Assembly: GCA_900545325.1 (NCBI GenBank)
Contig: UQZE01000109.1
Span: 1 to 7,013, forward strand
Direction: 5' to 3'
DNA from: an uncultured Eubacteriales bacterium
Lineage (GTDB): Bacteria > Bacillota > Clostridia > Christensenellales > Borkfalkiaceae
Length of the DNA: 7,013 bases
Below are positions 1 to 6,627 of the stretch, piece by piece. Within the stretch, counting starts at the first letter, position 1. Each line of letters starts with the position of its first letter. The position numbers and the translations under genes were made by a program. Below the pieces are notes generated by a model. The model searched no databases and was not told where the DNA came from. It saw nothing but the letters and a program-made list of their open reading frames with translations.

Positions 1-375
1 AGAGAGCAGAAAAGTCACCCCTGCCGCGTCCGCCGTATCGAGCGAGGTGAAACAGGGCACCGAAAGCTGTACCGCCCGCCTGTGCAGGGCTATATAATCG
101 TCCACCGTGGAATCGAGCAGCGCCCCCGTATAGACGACGTAACTGATCTTTCCGCTTTCGAGCAGTTCAAACGCGCCGTCCCGCCTGTTTATGCTTTTGA
201 CTACGCAGACTTCCACGCCCAGCCCCTTGACGGCCTCGGCCGTTTCGGGGGTGGCATAGATGACGAAATGCAGATCGCAGAACTTTTTCGCAAGCGAAAC
301 GATCTCAAAACGGTCGGGCGAGTCCGCGCTGAGGAGCACGCCGGCGTTTTCCTGCCGCTTTACCACCATGCCAGC
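1..375 (-). other. MGS-like allosteric domain at the C-terminus of the CPS fusion (incomplete)
   Basis: Residues ~1070-1194 form the methylglyoxal-synthase-like domain, which in E. coli CarB binds UMP or IMP, with ornithine acting nearby, and sets enzyme activity. The fold signature is present: GVLLSADSPDRFEIVSLAKK, then VIYATPETAEAVKGLGVEV, YVVYTG, HRRAV and PCFTSLDTADA. Two positions of the phosphate-binding loop region differ from the usual consensus (A-T-x-G-T-A reads ATPETA, and the V-N-T strand end reads VYT). The domain is cut by the window edge near its last helix. Confidence 0.75.
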
Positions 376-3300
376 GGAGACCAGCCCCTTGAAAAGCGCT
401 TCTTCGAGCGTGCCGCCCAGTCCCAGCACCTCGCCCGTGGACTTCATTTCCGGTCCGAGGCGGGCGTTGACCTCCGAAAGTTTTTCAAAGGAAAAGACGG
501 GCGCCTTCACCGCGTAATAGGGCGGCGTTCTGCAAAGCCCCGTGCCGCAGCCGAGGTCTTTGAGCCTGGCGCCGAGCATGACCTTGGAGGCGATATCCAC
601 CATGGGAACGTCGGTAACCTTGCTGATATACGGCACGGTGCGCGAAGCGCGCGGGTTCACCTCGATGACATAAAGTTCGCCGCCGTAGATGAGATACTGT
701 ATATTGACCAATCCTTTCGTGCCCAACGACAGCGCGAGCGAGGCGGAGGCTTCCGCCACCTTCCGCATCATCTTGTCGTTGAGGTTGTACGGCGGATAGA
801 CGGCAATGGAATCGCCGCTGTGCACGCCCGCCCGTTCGATGTGTTCCATCACGCCAGGAATGAGCACGTCCTCCCCGTCCGAGATCACGTCCACCTCGAT
901 CTCCGTGCCCGCCATGTATTTGTCCACGAGCACGGGATTTTCTATGCCTCCGCTCAGAATGCGGCGCATGTATGTTTCCGTTTCGGCGGCGTTATGCACG
1001 ATGCGCATATTTTGCCCGCCGATGACGTAGGACGGGCGGAGCAGTACGGGATACCCCAGTTCCTCTGCGGCGGAGAGCGCCGCCTCCACCCCCGCAACGG
1101 CCCGCCCCTTCGGACGTTTGATGCGCAGTTTTTCCAAAAGGGCGTCAAACTTTTCCCTGTCCTCCGCAACGTCGATGCCCTCCGCGCTCGTGCCGAGAAT
1201 GGCCACGCCCTGTTTTGCGAGAAATTCCGTCAGCTTGATCGCGGTCTGTCCGCCGAACGCGACCACCACGCCCACGGGCTTTTCCACCCTGAGCACGTTC
1301 ATCACGTCTTCCGGGGTGAGCGGTTCGAAATACAGCCTGTCGGCGGTGTCGTAATCGGTGGAAACCGTTTCGGGATTGTTGTTGATGATGACGACGTCGA
1401 AGCCCATTTCTTTGAGCGTCCAGACGCAATGCACGGAGGAGTAGTCGAATTCTATTCCCTGCCCGATACGGATCGGCCCGGAACCGAGCACGACGACGAC
1501 GTCTTTGCCCGAACGTTTCAGCGCGGAGGCTTCGCACACGCCCTCGGATACCGAATAGAAATACGGCGTTTTCGCGTCGTACATGGCGCTGCAAGTATCC
1601 ACCGTTTTATATACCGCGGGCTTTTTTACGGGAACGGGAGAAGCAGACAGCCTTGCGAGGGCGGCGTCGGTATAGCCCAGCTTTTTGCCTTTAAGGAGGA
1701 GTTCCTCCGTCAAGCCGCCCGCAAGCGATAATTCGTATTCCGCGAGCGAACGCAGCTTTGAAAGAAAGTACCTGTCAATTTTCGTCAGCGCATGGAGCCG
1801 CTCTATATCCGCGCCCTCCTTGATCGCCTTGAAAAGTGCGAACAGCCGCTTGTCGTCCGCCGCCGCGACGCGCCCGACGGCGTCCTCGTTTTCCAGGGAC
1901 GGATCGTTCAGGGTATCGAAATTTTCCGCGCCGCGCACGGCTTTCATGAGCGCAGCCTCAAAACTGTCGCCTATGGACATGACTTCGCCGGTAGCTTTCA
2001 TCTGGGTTCCCAGCCTGCGCGGGGAGCCGGGGAATTTATCGAAAGGCCATTTGGGGAATTTCACCACGAAATAGTCCACCGCGGGTTCGCAGGCGGCGCT
2101 CGTAACGCACGTAATATCGTTCTGCACTACGTCGAGCGCATAGCCGAGCGCGAGTTTGGCCGTTACCTTGGCGATGGGATAACCCGTAGCCTTGCTGGCC
2201 AGCGCGGAGGAACGCGACACGCGGGGATTGACCTCGATGACGGCGTATTGCAGGCTTTCGGGATCGAGCGCGAACTGGCAGTTGCACCCGCCGATTATGT
2301 TCAGTTCGTTCACGATCCTGAGCGCCGCGTCCCGCAGCATGCCGTATTCCTTCGGCGAGAGCGTGAGCGCGGGCGCGACCACCGCGGAATCGCCCGTATG
2401 CACGCCAACGGGGTCTATGTTTTCCATACTGCACACGATGATTGCCCGACCGTTTTTGTCGCGCATGGTTTCGAATTCTATCTCTTTCCAGCCGTAAATA
2501 TATTTTTCGACGAGGATCTGCCCGATGGGCGACGCGTCTATGCCGACCTTCGCCGCCGCCCGCAGTTCTTTTTCGTCCGCGGCCACGCCGCCCCCGCCGC
2601 CGCCCAGCGTGAACGCGGGGCGTATGATGACGGGATAACCTATCCCGCCCGCAATCTTTACCGCCGTTTCGACGTCGCACGCGGTCGCGGAGGGAATGAC
2701 GGGTTCGCCGAGTTTTTCCATCGTTTCTTTGAACAGCTCGCGGTCTTCGGCCCTGTCGATAGAGTCTACGCACGTGCCGAGCAGCCGTACGCCGTGCTTT
2801 TGCAAAAACCCTTCTTTGCCGAGCTGCATGGCGAGCGTGAGCCCCGTCTGCCCGCCGAGCGAGGCGAGCAGGGAATCCGGCCTTTCCTTGACGATGACGC
2901 GCTTGATCGTTTCTATCGTGAGCGGTTCAAGGTAGATCGCGTCCGCAAGCGCCTTGTCCGTCATGATGGTGGCGGGGTTGGAATTGACCAAAACGGTGCG
3001 CACGCCCTCGGCTTTCAGCACCCTGCACGCCTGCGCGCCCGCATAGTCGAATTCCGCCGCCTGCCCGATGACGATAGGCCCGCTGCCGATAACGAGCACG
3101 CTCTTTATGCTCTCGTCCCTCTTCGTCTCCGATACCCGCGGCGCAGCCGCGAAACATGCGGGTTCCCTTGCGGGAAAAAACAAATCTTTTTTAAAAGCGA
3201 TGCGCGCTTTCATGGCGCGGCCGCGGATATTTTTAACGACTTCGCGCGTGTCTATGCCGCATACGGCGGGAATTTTATTTTCCTTCAGATACGCGCCTAT

Positions 3301-3582
3301 ATCCTTTTCCGCGCGGAAATTAGAAGGCTCCGTACAAAACGACTTCGCGACGTAGCCTTTGAGCGGACTCTTTTTACAGTCGCGGCTCATGCCGTAAATG
3401 CCGATTTCGGGAAATGTTTCCACAACGATTTTTCCCCTGCGCTTTTCGTCCGTGAGCGTAAGGGCGTAGTCCGCGCTGCCGCCCGCGGCGAATTCGATTT
3501 CCCCTTCGCATTCGCCCTCGAAACCGAAGGAAACCCCCTCGAACACCTTTCCGTTTTCCAAAATCAGATACGCTTTTTTCAT
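1..3582 (-). CDS. carB: CarA N-domain fused to CarB: carbamoyl-phosphate synthase without glutaminase domain (3' end outside window)
   Basis: The frame is open for 1194 codons from ATG 3582 to base 1; I checked every codon. Residues 1-~130 resemble the CarA N-terminal domain (start MKKAYLILENGKVFEG, then EPSNFRAEKDIGAYLKE and CGIDTRE). Residues ~131-154 are a linker, and from ~155 the complete CarB follows. First carboxy-phosphate half: VLVIGSGPIVIGQ (162-174), VNSNPATIMTD (199-209), IIRPAFTLGG (319-328, Arg321), GWKE (364-367), IEVNPRVSRSSALASKATG from 449 (Glu450, Asn452). Second, carbamoyl-phosphate half: VLGSGPIRIGQGIEFDY (698-714), NNPETVSTDYD (735-745), LLRPSYVIGG (847-856, Arg849), IEVNPRASRT from 973 (Glu974, Asn976), GPEMKSTGEVLG (1043-1054). 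An MGS-type allosteric domain runs from ~1070. The glutaminase domain of CarA is missing, so ammonia must come free or from another protein. No good ribosome site precedes the start, which suggests coupling to argF. The stop is probably shortly beyond the window edge. Confidence 0.93.
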   Translation of the reverse strand, partial: MKKAYLILENGKVFEGVSFGFEGECEGEIEFAAGGSADYALTLTDEKRRGKIVVETFPEIGIYGMSRDCKKSPLKGYVAKSFCTEPSNFRAEKDIGAYLKENKIPAVCGIDTREVVKNIRGRAMKARIAFKKDLFFPAREPACFAAAPRVSETKRDESIKSVLVIGSGPIVIGQAAEFDYAGAQACRVLKAEGVRTVLVNSNPATIMTDKALADAIYLEPLTIETIKRVIVKERPDSLLASLGGQTGLTLAMQLGKEGFLQKHGVRLLGTCVDSIDRAEDRELFKETMEKLGEPVIPSATACDVETAVKIAGGIGYPVIIRPAFTLGGGGGGVAADEKELRAAAKVGIDASPIGQILVEKYIYGWKEIEFETMRDKNGRAIIVCSMENIDPVGVHTGDSAVVAPALTLSPKEYGMLRDAALRIVNELNIIGGCNCQFALDPESLQYAVIEVNPRVSRSSALASKATGYPIAKVTAKLALGYALDVVQNDITCVTSAACEPAVDYFVVKFPKWPFDKFPGSPRRLGTQMKATGEVMSIGDSFEAALMKAVRGAENFDTLNDPSLENEDAVGRVAAADDKRLFALFKAIKEGADIERLHALTKIDRYFLSKLRSLAEYELSLAGGLTEELLLKGKKLGYTDAALARLSASPVPVKKPAVYKTVDTCSAMYDAKTPYFYSVSEGVCEASALKRSGKDVVVVLGSGPIRIGQGIEFDYSSVHCVWTLKEMGFDVVIINNNPETVSTDYDTADRLYFEPLTPEDVMNVLRVEKPVGVVVAFGGQTAIKLTEFLAKQGVAILGTSAEGIDVAEDREKFDALLEKLRIKRPKGRAVAGVEAALSAAEELGYPVLLRPSYVIGGQNMRIVHNAAETETYMRRILSGGIENPVLVDKYMAGTEIEVDVISDGEDVLIPGVMEHIERAGVHSGDSIAVYPPYNLNDKMMRKVAEASASLALSLGTKGLVNIQYLIYGGELYVIEVNPRASRTVPYISKVTDVPMVDIASKVMLGARLKDLGCGTGLCRTPPYYAVKAPVFSFEKLSEVNARLGPEMKSTGEVLGLGGTLEEALFKGLVSAGMVVKRQENAGVLLSADSPDRFEIVSLAKKFCDLHFVIYATPETAEAVKGLGVEVCVVKSINRRDGAFELLESGKISYVVYTGALLDSTVDDYIALHRRAVQLSVPCFTSLDTADAAGVTFLLS
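3193..3582 (-). other. CarA N-terminal domain encoded at the head of the CPS fusion
   Basis: Residues 1-130 of the fusion correspond to the CPS small-subunit N-terminal domain, the part that contacts the large subunit in ordinary two-subunit enzymes. The start (LILENGKVFEG), the PEIGIYG segment and the second half, EPSNFRAEKDIGAYLKENK then GIDTRE, align well with CarA. The normally very conserved motif around N-T-x-M-T-G-Y-Q-E is replaced by AAGGSADYALTLTDE. No class I amidotransferase signature (G-I-C-L-G-H-Q or the H-x-E pair) follows. After a Pro/Ala-rich linker (3121-3192) the CarB sequence begins. The nearest Met codons are residue 124, inside this domain, and residue 207, inside CarB, so no separate CarB start is available near the junction. 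Confidence 0.85.
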
Positions 3583-3586
3583 AACT

Positions 3587-4573
3587 TCACAATGTGGCGA
3601 GCATGACCGCCTTGATGGTGTGCATCCTGTTTTCCGCCTCGCGGAACACAACAGACTGCGGGCTTTCGAAAACCTCGTCGGTTACTTCCATTTCCGAAAT
3701 GCCGAATTTTTCGCCCGTTTCCCTGCCGATCGACGTTTTGAGATCGTGAAACGCGGGCAGGCAATGCATGAACACAGCGCTCTTTTTTGCGCAGGACATC
3801 ACCGCTTTGTCCACGCGGTAGGGCGAAAGATCGGCGATGCGCTCTTTCCATACCCCGGCGGGTTCGCCCATGGACACCCACACGTCGGTATATATTACGT
3901 CCGCATCTTTCGCCGCCGCCTTTACGTCGGTGGTGAAGGAGAGCTTTGCGCCCGTCTGCGCGGCGATATTTCCGCATACGTCTATCAGTTTTTTATCGGG
4001 AAAATACTTTTCGGGCGCGCAGGCGACGAAGTCCATTCCCATTTTCGCGCAGCCCGCCATGAGCGAATTGCCCATGTTGTAGCGCGCGTCCCCGAAGTAA
4101 ACGAGCTTTATCCCTTTCAGGCGCCCGAACTCTTCCTTTACGGTGAGAAAGTCCGCGAGGATCTGCGTGGGATGGGCTTCGTTGGTCAGCCCGTTCCACA
4201 CGGGAACGGAGGCATACTCGGCCAGTTCCTCCACGATATTCTGCCCGTAACCGCGGTATTCGATGCCGTCGTATATCGAGGAAAGCACGCGCGCGGTGTC
4301 GGCAATGCTTTCCTTTTTGCCGATCTGCGAGCCCGTCGGGTCGAGATAAGTTACGTGCATGCCGAGATCGTGCGCCGCGACTTCAAAGCTGCAGCGCGTG
4401 CGCGTGCTCGTCTTTTCGAAAATGAGCGCGATATTCTTGCCCTTGCACAGCTCGTGCGGCACACCCGCTTTCTTTTCCTTTTTTAGTTTTTCCGCGAGGG
4501 TAAGGAGTTTTTCTATCTCCTCCCCCGAAAAATCGAGCAGTTTTAAAAAGTCCCTGCCTTTGAGAAAATTCAT
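3587..4573 (-). CDS. argF: Ornithine carbamoyltransferase ArgF
   Basis: ArgF joins carbamoyl phosphate to ornithine to make citrulline. The 328-residue length is normal for the family. Carbamoyl-phosphate binding residues lie in STRTR (56-60) and HPTQ (134-137); ornithine-binding motifs are SMGEP (234-238) and the catalytic HCLP (270-273); DPTGSQIGKKES (78-89) is the family's mobile-loop region. Together SMG and HCLP separate this from aspartate carbamoyltransferase. It could in principle be a catabolic enzyme of the arginine deiminase pathway, but its place after argJ-argB-argD and directly before the gene for a carbamoyl-phosphate synthase argues for the anabolic role. Its ATG overlaps the argD stop (ATGA) and has the best ribosome site in the window, AAAGGAGG. 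Its stop lies 4 nt before the CPS start, so the enzyme that makes carbamoyl phosphate and the one that uses it are made side by side. Confidence 0.97.
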   Translation of the reverse strand: MNFLKGRDFLKLLDFSGEEIEKLLTLAEKLKKEKKAGVPHELCKGKNIALIFEKTSTRTRCSFEVAAHDLGMHVTYLDPTGSQIGKKESIADTARVLSSIYDGIEYRGYGQNIVEELAEYASVPVWNGLTNEAHPTQILADFLTVKEEFGRLKGIKLVYFGDARYNMGNSLMAGCAKMGMDFVACAPEKYFPDKKLIDVCGNIAAQTGAKLSFTTDVKAAAKDADVIYTDVWVSMGEPAGVWKERIADLSPYRVDKAVMSCAKKSAVFMHCLPAFHDLKTSIGRETGEKFGISEMEVTDEVFESPQSVVFREAENRMHTIKAVMLATL

Positions 4574-5745
4574 TTCAACGCCTCCTTTGCCGATATTTTG
4601 ATGATCTCCGCCGCTTTTTCAAGCAGTTCGTCGGGAATGTTGAGCGCGGGCAGCAGCCGCACCTTGTTTTTCGCCCTGATGGGAAGTACGCCCCTCTTCA
4701 TGCAGTTTTCGATCACGGCGTCCGCCGGCGCCTCGGTCTCTATCCCGAGCATGAGCCCCAGACCGCTAACGCCCCTGATCCCCGCCGCGCCGCAGAGCGA
4801 AGCGCGGATCGCCTCCGATTTTCTCCGCACGCCGCAAAGCAGTTTTTCGTCTATTTTTCCGAGCACGCTGAGCGCGGCCGCGCAGCACACGGGATTGCCC
4901 CCGAACGTGGAGCCGTGATCGCCCGCGCCGAACACGTCCGCAGTCTTTCCGAAAAAGAGCGTCGCCCCAAGCGGAAGGCCGCCCGCAAGTCCCTTCGCGG
5001 TGGTCAGTATATCCGGAACCACGCCGTACTGCTCGAAAGCGTACAGCGTGCCCGTTCTGCCGTTGCCCGTCTGCACCTCGTCGGCGATGAGCAGCAAATC
5101 GTGTTTTCTGCACAGGGCGGCGACCTGTTGTACGTAGTCTTTGCCGAGCGGCACCACGCCGCCCTCGCCCTGCACGAATTCGAGCATGACGGCGGCGCAT
5201 TTATGTTCTTCCGCAAGCGCGGCAAGCCCCGCCGCGTCCCCCGCCTCGGCATACAAAAATCCCGCGGGCAGGGGGGCGAATTTTTGGTGGAACACCTCCT
5301 GTCCCGTGGCTGCGAGCGTCGCCAGCGTTCTGCCGTGAAAGCTGTTTTTCAGCGTGATTATATTGCAGTATTCCGCGCCCTTGTTCTTTTCCGCCCAGAG
5401 CCGCGCGCATTTCACGGCGCATTCGTTCGCCTCCGCGCCCGAATTGGAAAAAAACGCCCGCGAAGCGCCCGTGCGCTCTGCGAGCGTGCGGGCGAGCCGA
5501 GCGCACGGCTGAGAATAAAACAGGTTGGACGTATGCTGGATTTTGCGCATCTGCGCCGTCGCTGCGGCAATCCACTCTTCGTCCGCCGCGCCCAGCGTGT
5601 TGACGGCTATGCCGCTGTTCAGATCGATATACTCCCTGCCGTCCGCACCGTACAAAAGCGAGCCTTTTCCCGCGACGATCTCTATATCGAACCGCGCGTA
5701 CGTAGCCGCGACGTATTTTTTATCCGTATCTTTAAAACTCTGCAT
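4570..5745 (-). CDS. argD: Acetylornithine aminotransferase ArgD
   Basis: ArgD is a PLP-dependent class III aminotransferase that converts N-acetylglutamate semialdehyde plus glutamate to N-acetylornithine plus 2-oxoglutarate. The 391 residues match the usual length. In order one sees the N-terminal DLNSGIAVNTLG (41-52), the cofactor phosphate-binding NSGAEANE (101-108), SFHGRT (135-140), the acidic pair of the PLP pyridine site in ADEVQTGNGRTG (221-232, Asp222), the Schiff-base lysine Lys251 in TTAKGLAGGLPLGA, and GDHGSTFGGNP (275-285). The start ATG lies 14 nt inside argB and has only a weak A/G-rich upstream stretch (AAAGAAAA), so coupling to argB translation is likely. The TGA stop shares ATGA with the argF start. 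Family members often also act on succinyl-diaminopimelate or ornithine; the operon position favours the acetylornithine role. Confidence 0.96.
   Translation of the reverse strand: MQSFKDTDKKYVAATYARFDIEIVAGKGSLLYGADGREYIDLNSGIAVNTLGAADEEWIAAATAQMRKIQHTSNLFYSQPCARLARTLAERTGASRAFFSNSGAEANECAVKCARLWAEKNKGAEYCNIITLKNSFHGRTLATLAATGQEVFHQKFAPLPAGFLYAEAGDAAGLAALAEEHKCAAVMLEFVQGEGGVVPLGKDYVQQVAALCRKHDLLLIADEVQTGNGRTGTLYAFEQYGVVPDILTTAKGLAGGLPLGATLFFGKTADVFGAGDHGSTFGGNPVCCAAALSVLGKIDEKLLCGVRRKSEAIRASLCGAAGIRGVSGLGLMLGIETEAPADAVIENCMKRGVLPIRAKNKVRLLPALNIPDELLEKAAEIIKISAKEALK
4581..4588 (-). promoter_or_regulatory. Strong ribosome binding site of argF inside the argD 3' end
   Basis: On the minus strand AAAGGAGG lies 7 nt before the argF ATG (4573), within the last codons of argD. 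It is the best Shine-Dalgarno match at any gene junction here and fixes the argF start. It may let argF be translated more strongly than its neighbours. Confidence 0.8.
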
Positions 5746-6616
5746 TTTTCTTTAAATCCGCCACGAACATCGTGCCGGCCCCCTCGTCGGTGAGCGTTTC
5801 CAACAGCAGCGCGTGCGGCACGCGGCCGTCTAAAATAATCACTTTTTTCACGCCGCGGCCGATGGCGTCCTTGCAGCACTCCACCTTCGGGATCATGCCG
5901 CCCGAAATCACGCCCTTTTCGGAAAGCGCCGCCGCGCCCGCAACGTCGATCTCCCTGATGAGGGAATACGGGTCGTTTTTGTCTTCCAAAATCCCCGCGA
6001 TATCGGTCATCAAGATAAGTCTCGCCGCCCCCATTGCCCCCGCGATGTACGCGGCGGCGGTATCGGCATTCACGTTGTACACATTGCCCTTTTTATCGCA
6101 GCCGACGGTGGATACGACGGGAATATATCCCTTTTCCAAAAGGTCGGTTATCGGCGTTACGTCCGCTTTGCGGATTTTTCCCACAAAGCCGAGCGCCTTG
6201 TCCTTCGGTTCGCATTCCAGCATGCGGCCGTCTATGCCCGAAAGCCCAACCGCTCTGCCGCCCTTCATTTCCAGGAGGTTGACCAGGCTTTTATTTATCT
6301 TGCCCGCGAGCACCATCTGCACCACGTCCGCCGTTTCCTTGTCGGTAACGCGCAGTCCGTTGTGAAAGACCGATTCCTTGCCCAGCCTGTTCAGCGTTTC
6401 GGTGATCTCCGGCCCGCCGCCGTGAATGAGCACCGCCTTTACGCCGATCAGGTGCAGAAGGACTATATCTTCCATGACCTGTTCTTTCAGCTTTTCGTTG
6501 ATCATGGCGTTGCCGCCGTATTTGACGACGACAACTTTGTCGTAATATTTCTGAATGTACGGCAGCGCCTGCGTGAGCACTTCGGCGCGCTGCGCGTTGG
6601 TAATCTCCAAACCCAT
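5732..6616 (-). CDS. argB: Acetylglutamate kinase ArgB
   Basis: ArgB phosphorylates N-acetyl-L-glutamate with ATP, the second step of arginine synthesis, in the cytoplasm. The protein is 294 residues. Visible amino-acid-kinase motifs are VKYGGNAM (31-38, Lys32), the glycine loop IHGGGPEI (64-71), substrate Arg89 in GLRVTD, NVNADTAA (181-188, ending in Asp185), the nucleotide segment LMTDIAGIL (202-210) and SGGMIPKVE (238-246, Lys244). The frame is open further upstream, but ATG 6616 is chosen because it gives the family N-terminus, follows a TAGGAG ribosome site by 5 nt, and avoids a long overlap with argJ. About 25 residues precede the first strand and the C-terminus has TDEGAGTMF. Both features are typical of hexameric, arginine-inhibited kinases and not of the shorter arginine-insensitive E. 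coli type, so feedback inhibition by arginine is inferred. The last 14 nt overlap argD. Confidence 0.97.
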   Translation of the reverse strand: MGLEITNAQRAEVLTQALPYIQKYYDKVVVVKYGGNAMINEKLKEQVMEDIVLLHLIGVKAVLIHGGGPEITETLNRLGKESVFHNGLRVTDKETADVVQMVLAGKINKSLVNLLEMKGGRAVGLSGIDGRMLECEPKDKALGFVGKIRKADVTPITDLLEKGYIPVVSTVGCDKKGNVYNVNADTAAAYIAGAMGAARLILMTDIAGILEDKNDPYSLIREIDVAGAAALSEKGVISGGMIPKVECCKDAIGRGVKKVIILDGRVPHALLLETLTDEGAGTMFVADLKKNAEF

Positions 6617-6621
6617 AAAAA

Positions 6622-6627
6622 CTCCTA
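6622..6627 (-). promoter_or_regulatory. Ribosome binding site of argB overlapping the argJ stop
   Basis: TAGGAG on the minus strand contains the argJ stop codon TAG and a GGAG core 5 nt before the argB ATG (6616). It decides the argB start against the longer upstream open frame and points to coupling of argJ termination with argB initiation. The 5-nt spacing is at the short end of normal. Confidence 0.7.

Noticed and set aside
2036..3157. Minus-strand open frames 2036-2773 and 2927-3157
   Set aside because: They are out of frame with the CPS coding sequence, which is continuous and conserved over the same bases.
3121..3582. Fusion caused by a frameshift or a broken carA pseudogene
   Set aside because: The frame is continuous across the junction without a stop, CarB continues in the same frame with all catalytic motifs, and the CarA part has diverged beyond what a recent deletion would show. 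A misassembly cannot be excluded from the sequence alone.
82..3606. Two very long plus-strand open frames (82-1731 and 1792-3606) opposite the CPS gene
   Set aside because: They run in the frame exactly complementary to the CPS codons. They stay open only because that gene almost never uses TTA, CTA or TCA (I found one TTA and one TCA in 1194 codons). Their products are Arg/His-rich with no recognisable motif, while the minus strand encodes conserved CPS throughout.
3620..5793. Plus-strand open frames 3620-4486 and 4915-5793 opposite argF and argD
   Set aside because: They have the same codon-aligned shadow geometry, and all recognisable motifs lie on the minus strand.
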